Assembly: GCA_020631215.1 (NCBI GenBank)
Contig: JAHDHS010000019.1
Coordinates: 1 to 42,290, forward strand
Direction of reading: 5' to 3'
DNA: 42,290 nt
From: Hellea sp.
GTDB lineage: Bacteria > Pseudomonadota > Alphaproteobacteria > Caulobacterales > Maricaulaceae
Below, piece after piece: positions 8,319 through 16,843 of this stretch (position 1 is the stretch's first letter; each line of letters opens with the position of its first letter). The notes below the pieces were generated by a model. That model was not told the origin of the DNA and searched no databases. It saw only the letters and a program-made list of their open reading frames with translations. The translations under genes and the position numbers were made by a program.

Positions 8319-9419
8319 CTATAATTTAAACAAATGACCTTTGGCGGGATCAGCTTCCCCGCCCAAAAACGCTTTGTAGGTTTCCAGCATCTCCGGCAGA
8401 CCTTTCACGCGTTCGACCTCCAGCCAGTCTTTGGCGCTGTCACAAAAGGGCAGCCAGCGGGCGGCGAGATTTTCGGCAAAGCCCTGCCCGCCCCATTCTC
8501 CCATACGTTTCTTGGCCTGATCCGGCGCGAAAAACATGATGGCGGGCGCGCCTGCGGGCGGGCGTGATGGCGGAGCACCGTCCCAATGAGATTTTCCAAC
8601 CATGCAATTATAGACAATGTTTTCTTCGAAATGATCATAGACATTCGCCATGACCGTGCCATTGCCCGCCATGTCGACGACTGCGGTTTTCACATCGGGA
8701 TTCAGATCGGTGATGGTGTCATAGGTCTGGGTTTCATCATAAAACCCGGTCTCCATAACAAAGGCCTGGTTCATGCCGGAAGTCAGCCCTGTGACTTTAA
8801 TGTCGCCGCGCTGTTTCAAACAAAATGCCGTGCCGAGCGCCGTCTTGGAAGACGCCGATAGCAGCAAGACTTGCTCTGCCCCAAAGAAGTTTTCATCGGC
8901 GAGGAAATCATCAATCAGGAAACTGGTTGTAAAGAGCGGGCGCAGGATAGGCTGTAAATCCCGGTGGCCAGCAAATCCCGGATCCTTATCCACAAATGTG
9001 TAGCTGTTATAAACCGGATGCAAAGCTGTGCGGTGATCATTGCCGTCCTGAAATCCGAGCGGGCTGAGCTTAACCGGCTTCATGACCAAGGTTCCCGCCA
9101 CAGGGAAAAACCCGTAAAGCTTTGTGCCAACCGGCACGTCTTCGCATTGAGACTCTGTGACTGCGGCATAGCCCCAAACCGGCATACGGCCCCATTGTTC
9201 GTTCTCCGGACTATCCATCTTGATACCGTAATCAGAGGGTTCAAAAAACTTCCAATATCCGATCTGATCGCCGGTCACCATATAGGTGATATTATTAGAG
9301 GTCAGCGCCCAAGGGCCGATCTCCACCGCGATCTCTCCTTTGGCTAATTTAGCCGGGTCATGTTTCACAATTGCGACATCGGTAAAATCGCTGCGGTTAA
9401 CGAGTAAAGTCTGGGGCAT
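8319..9419 (-). CDS. DUF2855 family protein
   Basis: A 366-residue protein that I recognise as DUF2855, a family of unknown function with distant similarity to medium-chain dehydrogenase/reductases. Visible conserved parts are WALTSNNITYMVTGDQIGYW (about 32-51), the GYAAVTES segment, and a middle stretch with an LLLSASSKTALGTAFCL motif that resembles a nucleotide-binding turn. No zinc-binding cysteine cluster is evident. Its start codon overlaps the DUF1330 stop (TAATG), so translation is coupled. Position in the operon suggests a reductase or an accessory step on an acyl-CoA or ketone. Confidence 0.85.
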   Translation of the reverse strand: MPQTLLVNRSDFTDVAIVKHDPAKLAKGEIAVEIGPWALTSNNITYMVTGDQIGYWKFFEPSDYGIKMDSPENEQWGRMPVWGYAAVTESQCEDVPVGTKLYGFFPVAGTLVMKPVKLSPLGFQDGNDHRTALHPVYNSYTFVDKDPGFAGHRDLQPILRPLFTTSFLIDDFLADENFFGAEQVLLLSASSKTALGTAFCLKQRGDIKVTGLTSGMNQAFVMETGFYDETQTYDTITDLNPDVKTAVVDMAGNGTVMANVYDHFEENIVYNCMVGKSHWDGAPPSRPPAGAPAIMFFAPDQAKKRMGEWGGQGFAENLAARWLPFCDSAKDWLEVERVKGLPEMLETYKAFLGGEADPAKGHLFKL

Positions 9420-9838
9420 TAAAACACTCCTGAATTGTCACAGCTGATCAGCAGCTGCCCTGCCAGCCCGGCACGTCTGTGTTTGTGGATTTTGCGGTAG
9501 TCATCACTGCTGACCATTTTGAACATAGTTGCGGCATCGGGATAGCGGAAAATCGCGACCGCATCCCATTCGCCCTCGCCTTCGCCGATCAGCCAGGCAT
9601 TCGCGCTGCCGCCGAAGATCGCGCCGCCATCCACGCCCGCCTCTTTGACCATCTTTCCGAAGGCCGTGGCGTAGCGGCCATAGGCCTCGCGGCCGCTGAT
9701 ATCCTCACCGTCCTTATAGGTCGCCTTGTCTTTAAATTTTAGCAAATTCAGCATGAAGACAGGCTCGCCCGCCTTCTTATGCGCCAGGAAATCTTTGATC
9801 TGCTGCGGCGTTGGGTCAAGGGCATTGAGCGTGGGCAT
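9419..9838 (-). CDS. DUF1330 domain protein
   Basis: A small 139-residue protein with a dimeric alpha/beta-barrel (DUF1330-like) pattern: PVFMLNLLKFKDKATY (about 26-41), REAYGRYATAFGKMV (50-64), and EWDAVAIFRYPDAATMFKMV (about 90-109). Family members are ferredoxin-like-fold proteins, mostly without a known reaction. It starts 12 bases after the SDR stop and is fused to the next gene by a TAATG overlap, so it is the second gene of the operon. No catalytic residue can be named with confidence. Confidence 0.85.
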   Translation of the reverse strand: MPTLNALDPTPQQIKDFLAHKKAGEPVFMLNLLKFKDKATYKDGEDISGREAYGRYATAFGKMVKEAGVDGGAIFGGSANAWLIGEGEGEWDAVAIFRYPDAATMFKMVSSDDYRKIHKHRRAGLAGQLLISCDNSGVF

Positions 9839-9850
9839 GATAAATACTTC

Positions 9851-10732
9851 CTAATCTTTATATCCGGGATGTTCCATCACATTGGATTTGGATTTCGCGA
9901 TCCAGTCAGCGGGCACGAAGAAATCCGCCGCAAGCGGGCCGTCATATCCCGGTTGATTATATTGCTTGAAATCTGTCACGCCGACCGAGGCCAGAATAAA
10001 TTCATCAATCACGAACTGCCCTGTATAATCTTTGGCATCCTGATGTAGCAGCACATAGGCCGCGTCCGCCATAATATCGGGTGTGCGGCTCATCTTGGCC
10101 ATACTGTCCCCGCCCAGCACGTTGCGCACAGCCGCCGTATCGATTGAGGTCATGGGCCAGAGCGAATTAACCGCAATCCCGTCCTTCCGAAACTCTTCCG
10201 CCATGCCCAAGGTGCAAAGGCTCATGCCATATTTGGCCATGGTATAAGCGACGTGGTTTTTAAACCATTTCGCGCTCATGTCCAAAGGCGGCGCAATATT
10301 GACGACGTGCGGATTGCGGGATTTTTTTAAGTAAGGATGGCATTTTTGCGACAACAAAAACGTCCCCCGCGCATTAACCTGGTTCATCAAATCATAGCGT
10401 TTGATCGGCGTCGCCGGCGTCGGGGTCAGGGAGATCGCGCTGGCATTATTGATGCAAATATCAATCCCGCCAAACTTATCCACACAAGCGCCCACAGCTT
10501 TATCCACAGCCGCTTCATCGCGGATGTCACAGACCACCGGCAATGCCTTGCCGCCTGCCGCTTCGATTTCCTCTGCCGCTGTGTAGATCGTGCCAGCCAA
10601 TTTCGGATGCGGCTTGTCGGTCTTGGCCGCAATCGCGACATTCGCCCCGTCAGCCGCACATTTTTTGGCAATTGCCAGACCAATCCCGCGTGAACCGCCG
10701 GACATGAAAATTGTTTTGCCTTCTAAGGACAT
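9851..10732 (-). CDS. HSDL2-like short-chain dehydrogenase/reductase
   Basis: A 293-residue SDR close in pattern to human HSDL2 (hydroxysteroid dehydrogenase-like 2) and its bacterial relatives, but without the sterol-carrier tail. The cofactor loop is SGGSRGIG (11-18), followed by INNASAISLT (94-103) and the YxxxK pair Y163/K167 in AYTMAKYGMS. The residue at the usual catalytic serine is Ala147 (NIAPPL, where human HSDL2 has NISPPL from memory), an unusual change that may alter activity. It is the first gene of the operon; the promoter should lie in 10733-10916, shared with the divergent beta-barrel gene. Confidence 0.9.
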   Translation of the reverse strand: MSLEGKTIFMSGGSRGIGLAIAKKCAADGANVAIAAKTDKPHPKLAGTIYTAAEEIEAAGGKALPVVCDIRDEAAVDKAVGACVDKFGGIDICINNASAISLTPTPATPIKRYDLMNQVNARGTFLLSQKCHPYLKKSRNPHVVNIAPPLDMSAKWFKNHVAYTMAKYGMSLCTLGMAEEFRKDGIAVNSLWPMTSIDTAAVRNVLGGDSMAKMSRTPDIMADAAYVLLHQDAKDYTGQFVIDEFILASVGVTDFKQYNQPGYDGPLAADFFVPADWIAKSKSNVMEHPGYKD

Positions 10733-10847
10733 CGATCACTCCTGTTTCGTTTCGCGGCACGCTAGGCGAGATTTGGAGATGTCTCAAGGCTGCAGGGAAA
10801 CATATTCCGGCTGCGTATCTGCATGGGCTCACAGGAATGGATCCAAC

Positions 10848-10873
10848 TTAAGTAAACCTTAACCTGCATTAAC
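10848..10873. promoter_or_regulatory. CtrA-like sites before the beta-barrel lipoprotein gene
   Basis: TTAA (10848-10851), seven bases, TTAAC (10859-10863) matches the CtrA full consensus TTAA-N7-TTAAC; a further TTAAC follows at 10869-10873. The cluster is 44-69 bases upstream of ATG 10917, a normal place for a promoter-proximal activator or repressor. The remainder of the 184-base divergent gap shows no gene. Confidence 0.45.
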
Positions 10874-10916
10874 CATGTTTTGAGGCATATCTGACTGATT
10901 CGAGGATTGGACCGTC

Positions 10917-11705
10917 ATGCGCCAGCTAAATGTCATATTGCCCGCTATTCTTATGACCGCCTGTTCGGGAGCTGGATTTGGCGGGGCGTCTGCACCGCAA
11001 CCGCAAGCTTACGCGCCCTATTCGGCGGCGGGCTGCATGCCGCGTTGCGCGCCCATGCAAATGGCAGCGCCAGCAAATATGGCTTACGGATATAATGCGG
11101 CTTCGCAGCCTGCCGCGCCGCAATATGCAACGCAATTTCACCACAGGCCTTATCAGTCTGCGGGCACGGGTCATTACGCGGGCGCGGGTCAATATGCAGG
11201 TATGGGCACTCCAGCGCTTAGAGGCATGCACAATCCTCATGCCGCGCAAGGCTATAAATATGGCACAGCCGGGGTCATCATGTATGATCACGCTTCGGAT
11301 AATTACGGCATTCAAGGCCGGGCGGGCTATCAATCGCGCGGTCTCTTCGGGGCTGAACTGGAAGGGTCGATCGGCCTGACAGAGGAAAGCGGTGCGTATA
11401 ATACTGGCCAGCTGACCAGAAAATTTGATAACTCCTTTGGGGCATTTGGTCTTGCGCGTTTGCCTTTGAAAGAGAAACTTTCCGTTCACGGCCGGTTTGG
11501 GCTCCACAGCACGCGCTATTCTACTGATTTCGATGACGGCACGGCTGTGACCAGCAGCTCTACGACAGATACAGGGCTGGCTTACGGTATTGGCGCGGAA
11601 TATTCACTCAGCGCCCGCAACCAATTACGCTTTGATTATACAAAATACAATCTGGATCGCGGCGCAGCCGATTCAATCTCTCTCGGTTTAGTCCGCAAAT
11701 TCTAA
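10917..11705 (+). CDS. predicted lipidated outer-membrane beta-barrel protein
   Basis: 262 residues. The first 16 form a lipoprotein signal (MRQLNVILPAILMTAC, lipidated Cys16). Residues about 20-105 are low complexity, rich in Ala, Gln, Tyr, His and Met. The last 150 residues alternate polar and hydrophobic positions in strands (YGIQGRAGYQS, LFGAELEGSIGL, SFGAFGLARLPL, LRFDYTKYNL) and end in a phenylalanine (SISLGLVRKF), the usual BAM recognition ending. I infer an eight-strand OmpX/OmpA-like barrel. GAGG at 10903-10906 is the ribosome site. Function is unknown. The stop overlaps the convergent ABC transporter by 4 bases. Confidence 0.75.
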   Translation: MRQLNVILPAILMTACSGAGFGGASAPQPQAYAPYSAAGCMPRCAPMQMAAPANMAYGYNAASQPAAPQYATQFHHRPYQSAGTGHYAGAGQYAGMGTPALRGMHNPHAAQGYKYGTAGVIMYDHASDNYGIQGRAGYQSRGLFGAELEGSIGLTEESGAYNTGQLTRKFDNSFGAFGLARLPLKEKLSVHGRFGLHSTRYSTDFDDGTAVTSSSTTDTGLAYGIGAEYSLSARNQLRFDYTKYNLDRGAADSISLGLVRKF

Positions 11706-13534
11706 GCTGTCTCAGTTTCCTGCTGACGTTTCCACAAAGCTGAATAGAGCCCGCCTTGTCCGAGCAGAGCCTTATGCGTTCCGCGTTCGACAATACGGCC
11801 TTCGTCCATCACTAAAATTAAATCGGCACGTTCAATGGTCGAAAGCCTATGCGCGATGACCAGCGTCGTGCGGCTTTCTGAGGCGCGCTCCAAGGCGGCC
11901 TGAATATCACGTTCGGTCGCGCTATCCAGAGCCGAAGTTGCTTCATCCAAAATCAGGATGGCCGGGTCTTTTAGCAATGTGCGCGCAATCGCGACGCGCT
12001 GTTTCTCCCCGCCGGACAGCTTTAGACCTCGTTCCCCCACCAAAGTATCATAGCCCTTGGGCAGCGCGGCAATGAAGTCATGGATCTGGGCATCTTTGGC
12101 GGCCCGCTCTATGTCGGCTTGGCTGGCTCCGGGGCGGGCATAGGCAATATTATAGCCAATTGAGTCATTAAACATAACCGTATCCTGCGGCACAATTCCA
12201 ATGGCGCGGCGGACACTGGCTTGGGTCAGATCATTTATGTTCTGCCCGTCAATCAAAACGCACCCGCCCGCCAAATTATAAAACCGGAATAAGATACGCG
12301 AGAGGGTCGACTTGCCCGCGCCCGTCGGCCCGACCACCGCCACGGTCTGTCCCGTCTCAATCGCAAAACTGACATCTTTTAAGATCGGACGGTCTTCATC
12401 ATAATGAAAACGAACCTGATCAAATTCGATCCGGCCTTTGACCTCCGCCAGTTCTGTCGCGGCCGCAATATCCTGAACTTCGGGGTCTTGTTCCATCAAG
12501 GTGAACATTTTTTCCATATCTGTCAGGGCCTGTTTGATTTCCCGATAGGCAAAGCCCAAAATATTCAGCGGGCGGTACAGCTGCGTCATGATCAATGTCA
12601 CCGCCGTGATATCGCCAATGCTCATGCGTCCATTCACGATCTCATAGGCGGCCAGAGCCATCATCAAAACCAGCCCTAAATTCATCAAAAAACTCTGCCC
12701 GATATTGACGGTTGCCAAGGATGTGCGCGAGCGGATGGCCGCTTTTTGATAGCCCGCCATAGCCTGGTCATAGCGGCCTGTTTCAAAGTCTTCCGCCCCG
12801 AAATATTTCACAGTTTCGTAATTCAGCAGGCTGTCCACCGCCTTGCCTGCGGCCTCGGTGTCTTTGCGGTTCATTTCCCGGCGGAATTTCAGCCGCCATT
12901 CTGTCGTCATCACCGTGAAGGCGACATAGCTGACGACGATGACAATCGCGATGACCGAAAAATAACCATTATAGGCCAGCCAGAATGCAATCGCGGCCAT
13001 GATTAATTCAATGAAGGTCGGCCCGATATTAAACAGCAAAAACCGGAATAGAAAATCTATCGAACGCACACCGCGTTCTATAATGCGTGACAGACCGCCG
13101 GTGCGCTTTTCCAAGTGATAGCGCAAAGACAGATTATGCATATGGGCGAAGGTCGCGGTGGCGACGCTGCGCTGCGCGAATTGCGCAACAGGCGCGAAAA
13201 TATATTCCCGCCCTTCCGTTAAAATCACGGAGAGCAGCTTCAAAGCCCCATAGCCCAGCACATATCCAATCACGCCGATCCAGATCGCGCCCCAGCTTTG
13301 GCCTGAACCTAACGCACGAGCCGTCGCATCGACGGCCCAGCCAAAAAGAAATGGCGAGCCGACTGCGAGAACCTTGGACAAAATCGTCAGGCAGATCGCC
13401 GCAAATGTGCGAAACTTAAACGCCCAATTCCCCTCGGGCCATAGATAAGGCTTTAGCCGCAACAGCCCGCGCAATTGCGTCAGCAATTTCTCTTCATTCG
13501 GTTTGGTAGAACTCTCGGGCGGCATGGCGACCAT
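11702..13534 (-). CDS. Atm1/HMT1-type ABC transporter (permease-ATPase fusion)
   Basis: A 610-residue half transporter: six membrane helices (about 45-330) fused to a nucleotide-binding domain. The Atm1-type segments RTGGLSRIIERG (144-155) and TTEWRLKFRREMNRKD (210-225) are present. The ATPase carries Walker A GPTGAGKST (402-410), signature LSGGEKQR (506-513), Walker B ILILDE (526-531) and H-loop His562. Relatives export glutathione-linked sulfur or metal conjugates across the inner membrane as homodimers and contribute to iron-sulfur or heavy-metal homeostasis; I infer the same here. No Fe-S or metal genes are adjacent to narrow the role. Confidence 0.93.
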   Translation of the reverse strand: MVAMPPESSTKPNEEKLLTQLRGLLRLKPYLWPEGNWAFKFRTFAAICLTILSKVLAVGSPFLFGWAVDATARALGSGQSWGAIWIGVIGYVLGYGALKLLSVILTEGREYIFAPVAQFAQRSVATATFAHMHNLSLRYHLEKRTGGLSRIIERGVRSIDFLFRFLLFNIGPTFIELIMAAIAFWLAYNGYFSVIAIVIVVSYVAFTVMTTEWRLKFRREMNRKDTEAAGKAVDSLLNYETVKYFGAEDFETGRYDQAMAGYQKAAIRSRTSLATVNIGQSFLMNLGLVLMMALAAYEIVNGRMSIGDITAVTLIMTQLYRPLNILGFAYREIKQALTDMEKMFTLMEQDPEVQDIAAATELAEVKGRIEFDQVRFHYDEDRPILKDVSFAIETGQTVAVVGPTGAGKSTLSRILFRFYNLAGGCVLIDGQNINDLTQASVRRAIGIVPQDTVMFNDSIGYNIAYARPGASQADIERAAKDAQIHDFIAALPKGYDTLVGERGLKLSGGEKQRVAIARTLLKDPAILILDEATSALDSATERDIQAALERASESRTTLVIAHRLSTIERADLILVMDEGRIVERGTHKALLGQGGLYSALWKRQQETETA

Positions 13535-13622
13535 GTGGGGCCTGCCCGGCCCGTTGTAAACCCAATCCTAACTCTCTTTTGCTATCGTATGGCCAGATTA
13601 AATAAGAAGTGGGGACGGAGCT

Positions 13623-14459
13623 GTGCCGAGCAAGACCGTGAAAGACATTATGCCAGTACAACCGCGCGGGACAGACCGGCGTGGACAGCCGCGTCCGGGC
13701 CAGCAGGATTGGCGTGTCAATCCACGTTCCTATAGCTTTATTGGCGCGGTCTTTGACCCGCTGACGCCGATGCAGACTTTGGCGCGCTGTAAATGGATGA
13801 CCGTTGATCACGGCTTTCGTTTCATTGTTACGCCCAATGTGGACCATCTTGTGCGTTTGGCCAAAGAACCGGATGTATTCAAACCGCTTTATGATGCCAG
13901 CTGGTTATCAGTTTGCGATTCCCGGATTTTAGAATTACTCGCCAATTTCTCCGGCGTGCCGCTAAAGGCTGTGCCGGGCTCTGATCTGACGCAGCAACTC
14001 TTTGACAATGTCATTACGCGCGATGATACAATCAATGTAATCGGCGCGGACGCGGAAATCATAGCCAAGATCAAATCCCTATATGGTTTTGAAAAGATCA
14101 ATCACCATGAACCGCCTTTCGGCCTGCGTCATAAGCCTGAGGCCGTTAAAGCCGCGGCGGAATTTGTCGCCAATCATCCGGCGCGCTACACATTCATTTG
14201 TGTCGGCAGCCCGCAGCAGGAAATGGTCGCCAATGCCTGTTTGGAACGTGGCGACTGCGTCGGGCTTGGCCTCTGTGTCGGGGCCTCACTGGAATTTTTG
14301 ACCGGCCGCGTGAAACGCGCGCCGAAATGGATGCAAAATCTAAGGCTGGAATGGCTGTTCCGTCTCGCCTCTGAACCGAAGCGCCTTTGGAAGCGCTACC
14401 TCGTCGAAGGCCCAAAGATTTTCTGGCTTTGGATCAAATGGGTCCTTTCCAAAAAATAG
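13623..14459 (+). CDS. WecG/TagA/CpsF-family glycosyltransferase
   Basis: 278 residues from GTG 13623, preceded by GGGGACGGAG; an alternative start is ATG 13650. Family landmarks are FIVTPNVDHLVRLA (67-80), FICVGSPQQE (191-200), VGASLEFLTGRVKRAPKWM (219-237) and LEWLFRLASEP (242-252). These membrane-associated GT26 enzymes move an N-acetylmannosaminyl or similar sugar onto a lipid-linked acceptor for surface polysaccharides. The catalytic aspartate region, usually an ADG-type motif, reads CDSR here (98-101, Asp99), so the site is divergent. No other polysaccharide gene is in the window, leaving the acceptor unknown. Confidence 0.88.
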   Translation: MPSKTVKDIMPVQPRGTDRRGQPRPGQQDWRVNPRSYSFIGAVFDPLTPMQTLARCKWMTVDHGFRFIVTPNVDHLVRLAKEPDVFKPLYDASWLSVCDSRILELLANFSGVPLKAVPGSDLTQQLFDNVITRDDTINVIGADAEIIAKIKSLYGFEKINHHEPPFGLRHKPEAVKAAAEFVANHPARYTFICVGSPQQEMVANACLERGDCVGLGLCVGASLEFLTGRVKRAPKWMQNLRLEWLFRLASEPKRLWKRYLVEGPKIFWLWIKWVLSKK

Positions 14460-14495
14460 TCCCGTAAAAACTATTTCAGGATGCCAGCCCAAAGA

Positions 14496-14516
14496 GGAAT
14501 AGAAAACGACTATTCC
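14496..14516. repeat. short inverted repeat between convergent genes
   Basis: GGAATAG (14496-14502) and CTATTCC (14510-14516) are 7-base reverse complements over the stop codon of the SIMPL gene; a second pair, AAATAGT (14454-14460) and ACTATTT (14470-14476), covers the stop of the glycosyltransferase. Neither is followed by a T tract, so terminator function is weakly supported. Confidence 0.3.
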
Positions 14517-15238
14517 GCAATGGCGTAGCTCATATTAACGGTCACAGACATGGTTTGCTCACCGGCTGAGATAGGCGTGGCGCCGCCGCCATCAGCGGCC
14601 ATTTCCATTCGGGCATAGGCAACGGGGCGCGGATTATAGCCCCCGGATTCGGACAGGCTCATCAATTTACCAAGTTTAACGCCAGCCGCAGCGGCCATAG
14701 CTTCGGCTTGGTCTTTGGCGGCGCGAATAGCATCGTCACGGGCCTTGTCACGGGCGGCCTTCGGGTCTTTGACTGTAAAGTTCACGCCGTTGATATTATT
14801 CACGCCGGCCGCGACCAGCGCGTCCAGCATGGGCCCGACCTTGTCCAGATCATCCGCTTTGACCGTCACATTATTGCGCGCATCATAGCCGTCAATCTTA
14901 GGGCTGCGACGATCGCGGTAATCAAAACGCGGCTGTAAGGAGAGCTGGCTGGTGGTCACATTTTTCTTGGGTATGCCTGCCGCTTCAAGCTCGTCATAGA
15001 CAGCCGTCATCAGCGTGGCATTGGCCATCATGGCCTCGCGCGCCGTCTTGCCCTGGGTCATCACGCCAGCCGTGACGATGGCCCGATCCGGGGCGACATC
15101 AGCCTGTCCGGTGGCGCTGACATTAATTTGGGGGATCTGCATATTGCCTCCTGAAGAAATATAAGTCGGTGCGGCGGGTTGACAGCCACTTAGCGCCAGC
15201 ACCGCACCGATCGCCGGAATAAGGAAAAATTGTTTCAT
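14510..15238 (-). CDS. SIMPL-domain (DUF541/YggE-like) lipoprotein
   Basis: 242 residues from ATG 15238, preferred over the in-frame ATG 15286 because it begins a lipoprotein signal (MKQFFLIPAIGAVLALSGC) and has GGAG upstream. The mature protein is a SIMPL/DUF541 domain: INVSATGQADVAPDRAIVTA at the start, YDARNNVTVKADDLDKVG in the middle and MSVTVNMSYAIAE at the end. Relatives such as E. coli YggE are periplasmic or outer-membrane proteins linked to oxidative stress, without a known enzymatic reaction. It is transcribed alone, divergent from the carboxyltransferase gene. Confidence 0.9.
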   Translation of the reverse strand: MKQFFLIPAIGAVLALSGCQPAAPTYISSGGNMQIPQINVSATGQADVAPDRAIVTAGVMTQGKTAREAMMANATLMTAVYDELEAAGIPKKNVTTSQLSLQPRFDYRDRRSPKIDGYDARNNVTVKADDLDKVGPMLDALVAAGVNNINGVNFTVKDPKAARDKARDDAIRAAKDQAEAMAAAAGVKLGKLMSLSESGGYNPRPVAYARMEMAADGGGATPISAGEQTMSVTVNMSYAIAE

Positions 15239-15330
15239 GTCGCTATCTCCATCTTTGGGTAAAGCTAGCAGCCACAGCCCGACCACTCAAGCACTTGCCA
15301 CTGTAATCCTGCCATGCCTATAGGGAGAGC

Positions 15331-16842
15331 ATGAACTGGAAAAAACAACGTGACGAACTCGCCAAGCGCCAAAAGCTGGGCGGCGCTATGGGCGGGGCGG
15401 AGAAGTTGAAACGCCAAAAGGATCGCGGCAAACTCAATGCGCGAGAGCGTCTGGAGGCTCTGCTGGATGATGGCAGTTTTCGCGAGATCGGCAAGCTGGC
15501 GGGTAACGGAGAATATGACGCCAAGGGCAAACTGAAATCGGTCAGCCCGAGTAATTTTATCTTCGGACGCGGTGATATTGCGGCGCGGCCTGTCGTCGCC
15601 ACCGCCGATGATTTCACCGTGCGCGGCGGGGCGGCGGACGCCGCCATCCACCGCAAATTCACCCAGGCCGAACAGATGGCGCATGAGCTGCGTCTACCGC
15701 TCATTCGTATGATTGACGGCACAGGCGGAGGCGGCTCGGTCAAAATGCTGGAGCAGATGGGCTTTACCTATGTGCCTTTTGTGCCGGGTTGGGATCATGT
15801 CGTGAAGAATCTAGACTCTGTGCCGGTCGTCAGTTTGGCGCTTGGCCCGACGGCAGGTTTGGGCGCGGCGCGGGCTGTTGCCAGCCATTATTCCGTGATG
15901 GTAAAAGGCCTGTCGCAAATTTTCACAGCGGGGCCGGCAGTTGTCGCAGCATTAGGGGAAGAACAAGATAAAGAAAGCCTGGGCGGGTCAATCATTCACA
16001 CGCGCAATGGCGTGATTGATGATGAAGCCGAAAGTGAGGCCGAGGCCTTTGTTATGGCGCGGCAGTTTTTATCTTATCTACCGGATTATGTTGGCGGTGA
16101 ATTGCGCCAAGCTGAAACACATGACCGCGCAAATCGCATGGATGAAAATCTGCGCGGCGCCGTGCCGGAGGATAAGCGCAAAGCCTATAATATGCGGCGC
16201 GTATTGGACAGTCTTGCTGATCAGGGCACAGTCTTTGAAATGGGACGGCGTTGGGGCCGCGCGGTGATTACAGCCTTTGCCCGCTTTGACGGCTGGCCCG
16301 TCGCGGTACTGGCTTCTGATCCGACTTTTCTAGGTGGTTCATGGACGGCGGATTCTGCGGGGAAGGCCAAACGATTTGTCGAACTTGCGGAGAAGTTTGG
16401 CTTACCCGTCATTCATCTGGTCGATAATCCCGGCTTTATGATCGGGCTGGAGGCTGAGAAGGCCGCAACCATCCGGCGGGGGGTCGAGGCGATGAACGGG
16501 ATCTATAAAGCCTCTATGCCGTGGGCGACGGTGATTATCCGCAAGGCTTACGGCGTAGCGGGCGCGGCGATGAGCGATCACACACGGTTTCAATATCGCT
16601 TTGCCTGGCCGAGCGGGGACTGGGGCAGCCTGCCAATCGAGGGAGGCGTTGAAGTTGCCTATCAATCCGACCTTAAGGCCGCCAAAGACCCGGTCAAAGA
16701 ACTCGAAGCGATCAAGGCACGCCTAAAGGCCGTGACATCCCCTTTTCGAACGGCAGAAAACTTCCTGATCGAAGACATCATCGACCCCGCCGAAACCCGC
16801 CCTCTATTGTGTGAATTTGTCAATCTGGTCATGCGTAAATAA
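15331..16842 (+). CDS. acyl-CoA carboxylase carboxyltransferase subunit (beta)
   Basis: A 503-residue carboxyltransferase of the propionyl/methylcrotonyl-CoA carboxylase beta type. The N-terminal half contains KLNARERLEALLDDGSF (about 35-51) and RMIDGTGGGGS (about 130-140). The C-terminal half contains LASDPTFLGGSWTADSAGKA (about 328-347) and LVDNPGFMIGLEAEKAATIR. It should transfer CO2 from carboxybiotin to an acyl-CoA, but its neighbours are a SIMPL lipoprotein and a tRNA, with no biotin carboxylase or carrier beside it. It must use a distant alpha subunit (or the one at 29820), or act as a biotin-independent homologue. The substrate is not predictable. It differs clearly from the carboxyltransferase at 28194. 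Confidence 0.88.
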   Translation: MNWKKQRDELAKRQKLGGAMGGAEKLKRQKDRGKLNARERLEALLDDGSFREIGKLAGNGEYDAKGKLKSVSPSNFIFGRGDIAARPVVATADDFTVRGGAADAAIHRKFTQAEQMAHELRLPLIRMIDGTGGGGSVKMLEQMGFTYVPFVPGWDHVVKNLDSVPVVSLALGPTAGLGAARAVASHYSVMVKGLSQIFTAGPAVVAALGEEQDKESLGGSIIHTRNGVIDDEAESEAEAFVMARQFLSYLPDYVGGELRQAETHDRANRMDENLRGAVPEDKRKAYNMRRVLDSLADQGTVFEMGRRWGRAVITAFARFDGWPVAVLASDPTFLGGSWTADSAGKAKRFVELAEKFGLPVIHLVDNPGFMIGLEAEKAATIRRGVEAMNGIYKASMPWATVIIRKAYGVAGAAMSDHTRFQYRFAWPSGDWGSLPIEGGVEVAYQSDLKAAKDPVKELEAIKARLKAVTSPFRTAENFLIEDIIDPAETRPLLCEFVNLVMRK

Positions 16843-16843
16843 A

